NCBI RefSeq assembly: GCF_025567405.1
Contig: NZ_JAOQKJ010000002.1
Span: 248,001-312,000 of the forward strand
Length of the DNA: 64,000 nucleotides
Direction: 5' to 3'
Source of the DNA: Suilimivivens aceti
GTDB lineage: Bacteria; Bacillota; Clostridia; Lachnospirales; Lachnospiraceae
Translations under genes and position numbers: made by a program
The notes under the pieces: generated by a model
What the model was told of the DNA's origin: nothing
The model's database searches: none
Seen by the model: only the letters and a program-made list of their open reading frames with translations
Shown here: positions 42,336 to 51,099 of the stretch, in pieces
Position numbering within the stretch: position 1 is the stretch's first letter
Layout of the letters: each line of letters starts with the position of its first letter

Positions 42336-42845
42336 ATGGAGCAGCAGGATGGGAACAAGGTAATGGCATTTGACACATTATTCAGCACGAATCATATTGC
42401 CATGCTTAAGATCCTTCTTTCCTGTCTGGACTATCAGGCTCAGAAATCCATGGCTGTTTATATTAAATTTCTTGAGCTGCAATATACGATCCATTATTAC
42501 AACCAGAATCCTCATCCTCTCTGCGGCTGCACAGGACCGGACGCTTCCCGTGATCTTCCCTCTCTCTGTAAAGAGCTTCTTCCGTACTGTGATGAAAAGG
42601 AAAAGAAACAGATTGAGCAGCTCTGCAGCCTTTTCCAAAGCATGGAAATGTACCGGGAATTTTCAAAAACGATGGAAACCATGAAAGATATGATCCCCGG
42701 ATTTGCTGATATGTCTGATCTGTTTTCATCCGGTGATCCTTCTTCAGGCTCTTCACCGGATATCATGTCGTTACTAATCAATATGCTCACTCCTGAGCAG
42801 CAGGAAATATTTCAGATGTTTGGAGGTAACCATAATGACAAATGA
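42336..42845 (+). CDS. Conserved-looking protein of unknown function (candidate sporulation gene)
   Basis: 169 residues, strong SD (AAAGGAGG, five bases upstream). The first two thirds are helical (MAFDTLFSTNHIAMLKILLSCLDYQAQKSMAVYIKF), with Cys/His residues in NPHPLCGCTGPD, and the C-terminal part is low complexity with S, D and P and ends LTPEQQEIFQMFGG. No membrane segment is seen. The downstream gene starts inside its 3' end and is co-transcribed. I cannot name a family. A sigma-E-like promoter suggests expression in the mother cell. Confidence 0.7.
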   Translation: MEQQDGNKVMAFDTLFSTNHIAMLKILLSCLDYQAQKSMAVYIKFLELQYTIHYYNQNPHPLCGCTGPDASRDLPSLCKELLPYCDEKEKKQIEQLCSLFQSMEMYREFSKTMETMKDMIPGFADMSDLFSSGDPSSGSSPDIMSLLINMLTPEQQEIFQMFGGNHNDK

Positions 42846-43104
42846 ATGGATGCAGGATGAATCCCTGCAAAATATCGATCCCTATAAGCTGGAATTCCTT
42901 CAGGCGCTGGTTTTTGAAAGCAGTAATCTGCGTAAAGAGCAGCTCCTCCCATTTTTAATGGCAGTAGCCAGACGGGGACAGGAAAAGAAGGTCACGTTCT
43001 CAGATGAGGAAATCAGCACTATCGCCGCTGTGCTAAAGAAGCACGCCACACCAGAAGAGCTGTCCAAAATGGATAAGATTCTTTCCATGCGGGCGCGCTC
43101 CTGA
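42835..43104 (+). CDS. Small soluble protein of unknown function
   Basis: 89 residues from ATG 42835 with GGAGG eight bases upstream; it overlaps the preceding gene by 11 bases. The sequence is helical (DPYKLEFLQALVFESSNL and KEQLLPFLMAVARRGQ), ends with a KHATPEELSKMDKIL helix, and has no membrane segment. It is convergent with leuS. It is probably co-translated with the 42336 protein and may act with it; no known domain is recognised. Confidence 0.7.
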   Translation: MTNEWMQDESLQNIDPYKLEFLQALVFESSNLRKEQLLPFLMAVARRGQEKKVTFSDEEISTIAAVLKKHATPEELSKMDKILSMRARS

Positions 43105-43116
43105 TCCTGCGTGCAG

Positions 43117-43161
43117 AAAAAAAGGGGACTGCAGACTGATATAGCATCATTCTGCAATCCC
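43117..43161 (-). terminator. Terminator of leuS
   Basis: Minus strand: arms GGGATTGCAGA (43161-43151) and TCTGCAGTCCC (43135-43125), one mismatch, 15-base loop, then CTTTTTTT (43124-43117). It begins six bases after the leuS stop; the plus-strand gene ends just before it. Confidence 0.75.
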
Positions 43162-43167
43162 TGACAT

Positions 43168-45579
43168 TTATTTCATAACAATATTTACAATTCTTCCCGG
43201 TACATAGATTTCTTTTACAATGCTTCCGGTCAGCTTATCAGCGATCACCTTCTTCGCATTCTCAATGACAGTATCCTTCTGGTCATCCTTATGGATCGCC
43301 AGAGTCGCTCTTGTCTTACCATTGATCTGGACCGCGATCTCTACTGTAGCTTCCTTTGTTTTCTCTTCATCAAACTCGGGCCATACTGTCTGATAAACTC
43401 TTCCGTCAAATCCTGCTCTCTGCCACAGTTCCTCTGTGATATGGGGAGCAACCGGATTCAGCAGTGTAAGCAGCGTCCTGTATTCACCCTTTGTTACGGA
43501 ATTCTTCTTATAGAATTCATTGATCAGTGCCATCATGGCTGCGATCGCTGTATTATACTTCAGGTTTTCAAAGTCGCTGCTGACCTTCTTAATGGTCTGG
43601 TGCAGCTTTACTTCCATATCAGCAGAGTAACCATCCTCCTCTGTCAGGATATCCTGCAGCTTCCATACTCTTTCAAGGAATCTTCTACAGCCCTTCACAC
43701 CATCCTCTGACCAGGATGCGCTTAAGTCAAAGGCACCGATAAACATTTCATAAGTACGTAAGGTGTCAGCACCATAGTCTCGTACAATATCGTCCGGATT
43801 GACAACATTGCCTCTGGACTTGCTCATCTTCTCTCCGTTAGATCCAAGGATCATGCCGTGGGAGGTTCTCTTCTGATACGGTTCCGGGCAGGGAACAACT
43901 CCCTCATCATAAAGGAATCTGTGCCAGAATCTGGAGTACAGAAGATGCAGCGTGGTATGCTCCATACCGCCATTGTACCAGTCAACAGGCATCCAGTATT
44001 TCAGTGCTTCCTGGCTTGCCAGTTCTTTATCATTGTGCGGATCAGTATAGCGCAGGAAATACCAGGATGATCCGGCCCACTGAGGCATGGTATCTGTTTC
44101 TCTCTTGGCAGGACCTCCACAGCAGGGACATGTAGTATTTACCCACTCCGTCATGGCTGCAAGAGGTGATTCGCCATTATCTGTCGGCATATAGCTTTCC
44201 ACATCCGGAAGCTCCAGTGGAAGCTCGCTTTCCGGCAGCGCTACATAGCCGCACTTATCGCAGTGTACGATCGGGATCGGCTCTCCCCAATAACGCTGTC
44301 TGGAGAATACCCAGTCTCTCAGCTTATAATTGGTCTTTGCATGTCCAATTCCCTTTTCGGTCATGAACTCGATGATCTTCTCCTTGGCATCCGCAACGGA
44401 TAATCCATCAAGAAATCCTGAATTCACCAGTGTTCCTGTTGCTACATCTGTATAAACAGCCTCATTGACATCAACAGGACTTCCTGCTACGACCTCGATG
44501 ATCGGCATATTGAACTTCTTTGCAAACTCCCAGTCTCTTTCGTCATGGGCGGGTACAGCCATGATGGCACCGGTACCATAGCTCATCAGTACATAATCAG
44601 AAACCCAGATCGGAATTTCCTTGTCATTCACAGGGTCGATCGCTGTCAGACCATCCAGCATGACACCGGTCTTGTCCTTGGCAAGCTCTGTACGCTCAAA
44701 ATCAGATTTCTTCGCTGCCTGCTCTCTATAGGCAACGACCTCATCATAGTTCTTCAGATCATCCTTATACTTATCGATCATCGGATGCTCCGGGCTGATG
44801 ACCATGTAGGTTACACCAAAAAGGGTATCCGGTCTTGTGGTATAAACTGTCAGCTTCTCATCCTTGCCCTTAACAGCAAAGTCTACTTCCGCACCGGTTG
44901 ACTTACCGATCCAGTTCTTCTGGGAAACCTTGACTCTTTCAATATAATCTACCGTATCCAGTCCCTCGATCAGCTTGTCTGCATAAGCAGTAATCTTCAG
45001 CATCCACTGGCTCTTTACCTTACGGATAACCTCGCTTCCGCACCTCTCACAGACACCGTTGACTACCTCTTCATTGGCAAGTCCGACCTTACAGGAGGTA
45101 CACCAGTTGATCGGCATCTCTGCCTTATAGGCAAGTCCGGCCTTGAACAGCTTTAAGAAGATCCACTGTGTCCATTTATAATATTTAACGTCAGTCGTAT
45201 TGATCTCACGATCCCAGTCAAAGGAATAACCAAGGGAATGTAACTGGCTCTTAAATCTCTTCACATTATTCTCGGTAACGATCCTTGGATGGATATGATT
45301 CTTGATCGCATAGTTCTCGGTAGGAAGCCCGAATGCATCCCAGCCCATGGGATACAGAACGTTGTAGCCCTGCATTCTCCTCTTTCTGGCTACGATGTCC
45401 AGTGCCGTATACGGTCTTGGGTGTCCTACATGAAGTCCCTGTCCTGAAGGATAAGGGAACTCAACCAGTGCATAGTATTTCGGTTTGGTAAAGTCATCTG
45501 ATGTCTTGAAAGCCTTTTCATCGTCCCAGACCTTCTGCCATTTGGTCTCTACTTCCCTGTGATTATATAATTCAGCCAT
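43168..45579 (-). CDS. leuS: Leucyl-tRNA synthetase
   Basis: 803 residues from ATG 45579 (GAGGAG eight bases upstream); the frame continues upstream without an SD. It is the class I enzyme that charges tRNA-Leu. The HIGH-type motif is in GLHVGHPRPY, KMSKS in EKMSKSRGN, and the zinc-binding and editing (CP1) domains are present (CTSCKVGLANEEVVNGVCERC and the DTLFGVTYMV and GTGAIMAVPAHDERD segments). Its promoter gives a leader of only about 35 bases, so no T-box is present, unlike pheS. Confidence 0.98.
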   Translation of the reverse strand: MAELYNHREVETKWQKVWDDEKAFKTSDDFTKPKYYALVEFPYPSGQGLHVGHPRPYTALDIVARKRRMQGYNVLYPMGWDAFGLPTENYAIKNHIHPRIVTENNVKRFKSQLHSLGYSFDWDREINTTDVKYYKWTQWIFLKLFKAGLAYKAEMPINWCTSCKVGLANEEVVNGVCERCGSEVIRKVKSQWMLKITAYADKLIEGLDTVDYIERVKVSQKNWIGKSTGAEVDFAVKGKDEKLTVYTTRPDTLFGVTYMVISPEHPMIDKYKDDLKNYDEVVAYREQAAKKSDFERTELAKDKTGVMLDGLTAIDPVNDKEIPIWVSDYVLMSYGTGAIMAVPAHDERDWEFAKKFNMPIIEVVAGSPVDVNEAVYTDVATGTLVNSGFLDGLSVADAKEKIIEFMTEKGIGHAKTNYKLRDWVFSRQRYWGEPIPIVHCDKCGYVALPESELPLELPDVESYMPTDNGESPLAAMTEWVNTTCPCCGGPAKRETDTMPQWAGSSWYFLRYTDPHNDKELASQEALKYWMPVDWYNGGMEHTTLHLLYSRFWHRFLYDEGVVPCPEPYQKRTSHGMILGSNGEKMSKSRGNVVNPDDIVRDYGADTLRTYEMFIGAFDLSASWSEDGVKGCRRFLERVWKLQDILTEEDGYSADMEVKLHQTIKKVSSDFENLKYNTAIAAMMALINEFYKKNSVTKGEYRTLLTLLNPVAPHITEELWQRAGFDGRVYQTVWPEFDEEKTKEATVEIAVQINGKTRATLAIHKDDQKDTVIENAKKVIADKLTGSIVKEIYVPGRIVNIVMK

Positions 45580-45620
45580 TGTAAACTCTCCTCTCATCAT
45601 GGCATAATAAACCAATCACA

Positions 45621-45649
45621 ATTTTACCTACTCTTAAGAGCATTGTCAA
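45621..45649 (-). promoter_or_regulatory. leuS promoter
   Basis: Minus strand: TTGACA (45649-45644), 17-base spacer, TAAAAT (45626-45621). The -35 box directly follows the T-run of the upstream terminator. Confidence 0.75.
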
Positions 45650-45689
45650 GAAAAAGAAACGGCACTGCGCCTGTGCGCAGCACCGTTTC
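45650..45689 (-). terminator. Terminator of the EF-G-like gene
   Basis: Minus strand: 15-bp stem (arms 45689-45675 and 45670-45656, GAAACGGTGCTGCGC with GCGCAGTGCCGTTTC, two G-T pairs), ACAG loop, then TTTTTC. A second, weaker hairpin (AAAAGAC/GTCTTTT, 45750-45733) overlaps the stop codon just before it. Confidence 0.9.
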
Positions 45690-45748
45690 TTCAGGGCCAC
45701 ATACCCCATATGTGTCCTCTTTTCCTTCTCTAAAAAGACCCCCGTCTT

Positions 45749-47839
45749 TTATTCTTCATTTCCTTCTGCTACCTTGGCAGCTCTCGCTGCTACTTCCTTC
45801 TCCTGAATATCAGAGGGTGTCTGTTCATAGCGGGCAAATTCATAGGAATAATCTCCTCTTCCTCCCGTCATGGAACGAAGATCCGTACAATATCCAAACA
45901 ATCCCATCATCGGAACATCTGCCAGGATCTCCTGGCTTCCTCCGGCTACCGGATTCATGCCAAGCACTCTTCCTCTTCTCTTATTCAGATCTCCCATAAC
46001 ATCTCCGGTATAGGAATCCGGTACAGTAACCTTAAGTGACATGATCGGCTCTAAGAGGATCGGTCCAGCTTCCATAAAGCCCTTCTTAAATGCCTGTTTT
46101 GCTGCAGTCTTGAATGCCATTTCTGAAGAATCAACCGGATGATAGGATCCATCGTAAAGAACTGCTTTTACTCCAACAACCGGATAGGCTGCCAGAGGTC
46201 CCTTCACAGTCGCTTCCTGGATACCCTTTTCTACAGCCGGGAAGTAGTTCTTCGGCACGGCGCCGCCTACAACCTCCTGTTCAAATACATAAGGCTTTTC
46301 CAGATCACCGGAAGGGCCAAAACGCATCTTTACGTGACCATACTGTCCATGACCGCCGGACTGCTTCTTATACTTATATTCCACATCAGAGGTTTTCTTA
46401 ATGGTCTCACGGAAGGCTACCTTAGGCCTGCTCAGTTCAATCTCAACCTTATATTCATTCAGAAGCTTGCTTGCGATCACCTCCAGATGAAGATCACCCA
46501 TTCCATACAGGAGCATCTGCTTATTTTCTGCATCATTGACATAGCGCATGGTCAGATCTTCATGGGAAATCTTCTGAAGAGCCTGGGAAATCTTATCAAC
46601 ATCACCTTTATTCTTAGGCTTATATCTCATATATGTATAAGGTACCGGCAGCTCCCATTTACCATACTTGATTGTCGTAGCCTTAGTGGATAAGCTGTCA
46701 CCGGTTCTTGCTGCTGTCAGCTTGGCAAGTGCTCCGATATCCCCCGCATGAAGCTCTTTGATCTCAATCGCCCTGCTTCCCTGCATTACATACAGCTTGC
46801 TGATCTTTTCTTCAATATCCTTATCAACATTGTAGATCATATCATCTGCCTTTAATACACCGGAGTTCACCTTGATCAGAGAATACTTTCCAATGAAGGG
46901 ATCTACGATCGTCTTCCAGATATAAGCAGATTTGGCCTTGGAGAAATCATAGTCCGCATGATAAATATCACTGGTCTTCATATTGATACCTGCTACTACC
47001 CTGTTCTCCGGACTCGGGAAGTACTTGATGATATCGTCAAGCAGTGTATACATACCCTGACACAGTGTGTTGGAACCCATTGTCATGGGGACGATACTGC
47101 CACCACAGACATTGGTTCGAAGTGCTGCCCTGATCTCCGCCTCTGAAAATATCTCTCCGTTAAAATAACGCTCCATCATATCTTCACTGGTTTCTGCCAC
47201 AGATTCCATCAGGGTATCTCTGCAGATCTGAAGATTTGGCTTATTGTAATCCGGCACCTCACATTCTGTAACCTCCTTACCCTGCCAGCGGTTACCTGTC
47301 TCTGTAATGACATTGATGTAGCCGACAAATTTCTCATTCTCACGGATAGGCAGATGGAAGGGAGCCATTTTCTTGCCAAACATGGCGGTCATATCTTCTA
47401 CTACCTGACGGAAGGATGCATTATCCACATCCATATTGCTGACGTAGATCATGCGGGGCAGTTTGTACTTCTCGCAGAGATCCCATGCCTTCTTCGTACC
47501 GACCTCCACACCGGCCTTACCATTAACTACAATAATCGCTGCTCCGGCAGCACTGATGCCCTCTTCCACTTCGCCTGCGAAATCAAAAAAGCCAGGTGTA
47601 TCAATGATATTGATCTTATTTCCAGCCCATTCGATCGGGATCACGGAAGTACTCACTGAAATTTTACGTTTCTGCTCTTCCTTGCCAAAATCGCTCACTG
47701 TATTTCCGTCATCTACCTTTCCAAGGCGGGAAGTAATACCTGACAGATATGCCATAGCCTCAACCAGACTGGTCTTGCCGCTGCCGCCATGTCCCAGCAG
47801 AACGACATTACGAATCTTGTCAGTAGTGTAAATATTCAT
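45749..47839 (-). CDS. Elongation factor G-like GTPase (EF-G2 type), catalytic His replaced by Phe
   Basis: 696 residues from ATG 47839 (SD GGAGG); the frame extends 38 codons upstream without support. All five EF-G domains are visible, but the G domain differs from translocase EF-G: the P-loop is GHGGSGKTS instead of AHIDAGKT, and switch II is DTPGFFDF where active EF-G has DTPGHVDF, so the His that activates water is Phe. The EF-G2 of Mycobacterium smegmatis was reported to bind GTP without ribosome-dependent hydrolysis. I expect a second, canonical EF-G elsewhere in the genome. Confidence 0.92.
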   Translation of the reverse strand: MNIYTTDKIRNVVLLGHGGSGKTSLVEAMAYLSGITSRLGKVDDGNTVSDFGKEEQKRKISVSTSVIPIEWAGNKINIIDTPGFFDFAGEVEEGISAAGAAIIVVNGKAGVEVGTKKAWDLCEKYKLPRMIYVSNMDVDNASFRQVVEDMTAMFGKKMAPFHLPIRENEKFVGYINVITETGNRWQGKEVTECEVPDYNKPNLQICRDTLMESVAETSEDMMERYFNGEIFSEAEIRAALRTNVCGGSIVPMTMGSNTLCQGMYTLLDDIIKYFPSPENRVVAGINMKTSDIYHADYDFSKAKSAYIWKTIVDPFIGKYSLIKVNSGVLKADDMIYNVDKDIEEKISKLYVMQGSRAIEIKELHAGDIGALAKLTAARTGDSLSTKATTIKYGKWELPVPYTYMRYKPKNKGDVDKISQALQKISHEDLTMRYVNDAENKQMLLYGMGDLHLEVIASKLLNEYKVEIELSRPKVAFRETIKKTSDVEYKYKKQSGGHGQYGHVKMRFGPSGDLEKPYVFEQEVVGGAVPKNYFPAVEKGIQEATVKGPLAAYPVVGVKAVLYDGSYHPVDSSEMAFKTAAKQAFKKGFMEAGPILLEPIMSLKVTVPDSYTGDVMGDLNKRRGRVLGMNPVAGGSQEILADVPMMGLFGYCTDLRSMTGGRGDYSYEFARYEQTPSDIQEKEVAARAAKVAEGNEE

Positions 47840-47924
47840 ATTGTTTCCTCCGTTTTCTGTTATTTTGGGCATTTTAACAAAATTTGAATTTAAAATCCTT
47901 TTCTCCAGGAAAACCCATGAGTAC

Positions 47925-47953
47925 ATTTTACTAAAATAATCTGAATTTTTCAA
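47925..47953 (-). promoter_or_regulatory. Promoter of the EF-G-like gene
   Basis: Minus strand: TTGAAA (47953-47948), 17-base spacer, TAAAAT (47930-47925), giving a leader of about 80 bases. The surrounding 47840-48090 interval holds only this promoter and the divergent tyrA promoter. Confidence 0.65.
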
Positions 47954-48021
47954 TACTTTTTGTTAATTAAGTACACACGTCAGCATTGTTCATAGTATTT
48001 TCCATCTCTTATACATTCCAG

Positions 48022-48050
48022 TTGAATTTCGTGCTTTAAAGTGCTATATT
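48022..48050 (+). promoter_or_regulatory. tyrA promoter
   Basis: TTGAAT (48022-48027), 17-base spacer, TATATT (48045-48050), about 40 bases before the tyrA start. Confidence 0.65.
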
Positions 48051-48090
48051 ACCCTTAGTATTTTGTACCCGGAAAGGAAGAAAAATCATC

Positions 48091-49191
48091 ATGGAACATC
48101 AGATTACCTGTGGCTTTATCGGTCTTGGCCTGATCGGCGGTTCAATCGCAAGGGCTCTTCGGCAGTATCACCCGGATTACCGGCTGATCGGTTATGATGT
48201 CAACCGGGAAGCAACTGCACTTGCTGTTTCAGAAGGTATCCTTGATCTGGAGCTTTCCAGTATCAGCAGTGAATTTTCTTCCTGTGACTATATTTTCTTA
48301 TGCGCACCGGTATCCTTTAATGACGAAAACCTTCTGGCTCTTAAAGCATACCTCTCAAAGGATTGTCTGCTTACCGATGTCGGCAGTGTCAAATCCGATA
48401 TCCACAGGCATATTAAAGAGCTCTCTCTGGAGGATCAGTTTATCGGAGGCCACCCCATGGCTGGCAGTGAACGGACAGGCTTTGCCAACTCCAAGGCACT
48501 TCTTCTGCAGAATGCCTACTATATCCTCACCCCTACCGCTTCCGTAAGGAAGGAATGGGTCGAAAAATACAGGGAGCTTGTCACCTCCCTGAAGGCCATC
48601 CCTCTTGTGATCACCTGTGAAAAGCATGACTACATCACCGCTGCCATCAGCCATCTGCCTCATGTGATCGCTGCTTCCCTTGTCAATCTGGTAAAGGAAG
48701 AGGACGGTAGTGAAGGACTGATGAAAATGATCGCTGCCGGGGGGTTTAAGGACATCACAAGGATCGCTTCCTCTTCTTCTGATATGTGGCAGCAGATCTG
48801 CCTGACTAACAGGAATAATATCCTTACTCTGCTTGACCATTATATGGAAGCCCTTTCTGCGATCCGCACGGAGATTTCCGCTGCAGACGGTGAACGGATC
48901 TATGATTTTTTCCGCAGTGCCAGAGAATACCGGGATTCCTTCATCAATGCTTCCAGCGGTCCTATCAAAACCTCTTATACCCTCAGCATTGATATTGCCG
49001 ACAGAACCGGTTCCATCGCAAATGTTGCTGCCATTCTGGCCGATCATAATATCAGTATCAAGAATATTGGTATCCTCCACAACAGAGAACAGCAGGAGGG
49101 TGCCCTGAATATTGAATTTTATGCTGAAGAAAGCATAGAAAAGGCAGCCGCTATCCTCTCTGAAAGCGGCTACCCCATCCACGAAAAATAA
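48091..49191 (+). CDS. tyrA: Prephenate dehydrogenase with C-terminal ACT domain
   Basis: 366 residues. It oxidatively decarboxylates prephenate to 4-hydroxyphenylpyruvate for tyrosine synthesis. The NAD-binding CGFIGLGLIGGSIARAL is at residues 7-23, the catalytic regions FLCAPVSF, TDVGSVKSD and GGHPMAGSERTGF follow, and ISHLPHVIAASLV is the helical domain. The C-terminal 70 residues (SIDIADRTGSIANVAAILA) are an ACT domain, which usually binds tyrosine for feedback inhibition. It stands alone on the plus strand with its own promoter and terminator. Confidence 0.96.
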   Translation: MEHQITCGFIGLGLIGGSIARALRQYHPDYRLIGYDVNREATALAVSEGILDLELSSISSEFSSCDYIFLCAPVSFNDENLLALKAYLSKDCLLTDVGSVKSDIHRHIKELSLEDQFIGGHPMAGSERTGFANSKALLLQNAYYILTPTASVRKEWVEKYRELVTSLKAIPLVITCEKHDYITAAISHLPHVIAASLVNLVKEEDGSEGLMKMIAAGGFKDITRIASSSSDMWQQICLTNRNNILTLLDHYMEALSAIRTEISAADGERIYDFFRSAREYRDSFINASSGPIKTSYTLSIDIADRTGSIANVAAILADHNISIKNIGILHNREQQEGALNIEFYAEESIEKAAAILSESGYPIHEK

Positions 49192-49203
49192 ATACACTAC
49201 AAC

Positions 49204-49231
49204 AAAATGCAGGCCAGACAGCCTGCATTTT
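49204..49231. terminator. Bidirectional terminator between tyrA and atpC
   Basis: Perfect 11-bp stem AAAATGCAGGC (49204-49214) / GCCTGCATTTT (49221-49231), CAGACA loop, with T-rich flanks on both strands. It serves tyrA (plus) and the ATP synthase operon (minus). Confidence 0.9.
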
Positions 49232-49248
49232 CTTTATGATTCCCAGCT

Positions 49249-49665
49249 TTAATATCCTGCAAATTTTTCCGATTCCCTGATCCTTGCAAGTGCTCTTGCC
49301 ATGGCCGCCCGCGTCATATGATACTCCCGGATGCTCTGATTCTGGCGCAGCCGTTCATTTGCTCTTTCCAGCGCTTCTCTTGCCCGGTTTTCATCAATAT
49401 CTTCCGGTCTTTCTATCGTGTCTGTCAAAAGCACAACTCTGTTATTGGCTACCTGGCAATAGCCACGTCCTACTACCACACTGGTAAAAGCCTCTCCCTC
49501 TTTCTTCCGGAATCTGGCTTCCCCTTCTGTCACAGCGATCATAAGCTCTTCATGGTGTGCCATAACAGCCCTTTCTCCATCTGGTGCCGGAATGATCAAT
49601 GAATTACAGAGTCCTTCATAAAAGACTCCATTACTGGAGATCATTTTCAAATAAAAATCTGACAT
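49249..49665 (-). CDS. atpC: F1F0 ATP synthase subunit epsilon
   Basis: 138 residues. The N-terminal beta sandwich (SDFYLKMISSNGVFYEG, then PAPDGERAVMAHHEEL) and the C-terminal helical hairpin (about 88-130) are complete. Epsilon is part of the central stalk and regulates hydrolysis. An ATG at 49668 is also in frame; the one at 49665 is six bases from the SD. It is the last gene of the atp operon and is followed by a bidirectional terminator. Confidence 0.95.
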   Translation of the reverse strand: MSDFYLKMISSNGVFYEGLCNSLIIPAPDGERAVMAHHEELMIAVTEGEARFRKKEGEAFTSVVVGRGYCQVANNRVVLLTDTIERPEDIDENRAREALERANERLRQNQSIREYHMTRAAMARALARIRESEKFAGY

Positions 49666-49701
49666 CATAAGCTCCTTTCAAGACCGTCTGCCAGCCTCTG
49701 C

Positions 49702-51099
49702 CTATACACTACCTTCCATTGCCTTCGCCTTTTCTGCCACATCCTCGATCGTTCCGACATTAAAGAATGCTGCTTCCGGATAAGCATCTGCTTCTCCGTT
49801 AATGATCGCCTGGAAACCACGGATCGTATCCTTAAGCGGTACATACTTTCCGGGAATACCAGTAAAGTTCTCAGCCACATGGAAGGGCTGTGAAAGAAAT
49901 CTCTGGATCTTTCTTGCACGGCTTACGGTCAGCTTATCCTCCTCAGACAGCTCCTCCATACCAAGAATGGCAATGATATCCTGCAGCTCCTTATATTTCT
50001 GGAGCATCTCCTGTACCCTTCTTGCTGTCTCGTAATGCTCCTGTCCTACCACATCTACTTCCAATATACGGGATGAGGATTCCAGCGGATCTACCGCAGG
50101 ATAAATTCCCTGTTCCACGATCTTTCTGGACAGGACGGTAGTTGCATCCAGATGGGCAAAGGTGGTTGCCGGTGCCGGGTCAGTCAGATCATCTGCCGGC
50201 ACATAAACTGCCTGCACAGAGGTAACTGATCCCTTTCTTGTAGAAGCGATCCTCTCCTGAAGCTCTCCCATTTCAGTAGCCAGTGTGGGCTGATAGCCTA
50301 CTGCTGACGGCATACGTCCAAGCAGTGCAGACACCTCGCTTCCAGCCTGTACATAACGAAAAATATTATCTATGAACAAAAGTACATTCTGATTCATTTC
50401 GTCACGGAAATACTCCGCCATGGTCAGACCTGTTTCTGCTACCCTCATACGGGCTCCTGGGGGCTCATTCATCTGTCCGAATACCAGGGCTGTCTTTTCC
50501 AGGACTCCGGATGCCTTCATTTCTGTCCACAGATCATTTCCTTCCCTGGAACGTTCACCAACACCGGTAAAAATAGAATATCCGCCATGCTCTGTTGCAA
50601 TATTCCGGATCAGCTCCTGGATCAGGACAGTCTTTCCTACACCGGCACCGCCAAACAATCCGATCTTGCCGCCCTTTGCATAAGGAGCAAGCAGATCGAT
50701 GACCTTGATCCCGGTCTCCAGTATTTCAACCACAGGACTCTGTTCCTCGAAGGTTGGCGGTTTTCGGTGGATACACCATTTTTCACTGTCCGTAACCGCA
50801 TCTCCTCCGTCTATGGCTTCTCCAAGGACATTGAACAGTCTTCCCAGCGTTTTTTCTCCCACCGGAACCGTAATTCCGGCTCCTGTTGGGGTTACCTCCA
50901 TGTCTCTGCAAAGTCCTTCACTGGCTGACAGCATGATACACCGTATCACATTATTGCCAAGCTGCTTTGCCACCTCCATGACACATTTTTTTCCCTGATT
51001 TTCTACTGTCAGTGCCTCTTTAATATGGGGGAGCGGTCCCTTTTCAAACTGTACGTCAACTACAGGTCCCGATATCTGTATGATTTTTCCTTTTTCCAT
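49702..51099 (-). CDS. atpD: F1F0 ATP synthase subunit beta
   Basis: 465 residues. The catalytic subunit: Walker A GGAGVGKTV at about residues 149-157, GERSREGNDL, and the DELSEED-type region EELSEEDKLTVSRARKIQRFLSQPF. The start ATG (51099) overlaps the atpG stop codon by one base (TGATG). It is followed by atpC. Confidence 0.98.
   Translation of the reverse strand: MEKGKIIQISGPVVDVQFEKGPLPHIKEALTVENQGKKCVMEVAKQLGNNVIRCIMLSASEGLCRDMEVTPTGAGITVPVGEKTLGRLFNVLGEAIDGGDAVTDSEKWCIHRKPPTFEEQSPVVEILETGIKVIDLLAPYAKGGKIGLFGGAGVGKTVLIQELIRNIATEHGGYSIFTGVGERSREGNDLWTEMKASGVLEKTALVFGQMNEPPGARMRVAETGLTMAEYFRDEMNQNVLLFIDNIFRYVQAGSEVSALLGRMPSAVGYQPTLATEMGELQERIASTRKGSVTSVQAVYVPADDLTDPAPATTFAHLDATTVLSRKIVEQGIYPAVDPLESSSRILEVDVVGQEHYETARRVQEMLQKYKELQDIIAILGMEELSEEDKLTVSRARKIQRFLSQPFHVAENFTGIPGKYVPLKDTIRGFQAIINGEADAYPEAAFFNVGTIEDVAEKAKAMEGSV

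Noticed and set aside
42378..42790. Several minus-strand frames opposite the 42336 gene
   Set aside because: The plus-strand gene has the strong SD and the overlapping downstream partner; the reverse frames lack both.
45580..45748. Looked for a T-box ahead of leuS
   Set aside because: The promoter at 45649-45621 gives a leader of only about 35 bases; the large hairpin there is the terminator of the EF-G-like gene.
48355..49197. Minus-strand frame of 280 codons opposite tyrA
   Set aside because: Antisense to a clear prephenate dehydrogenase; no domain or SD.
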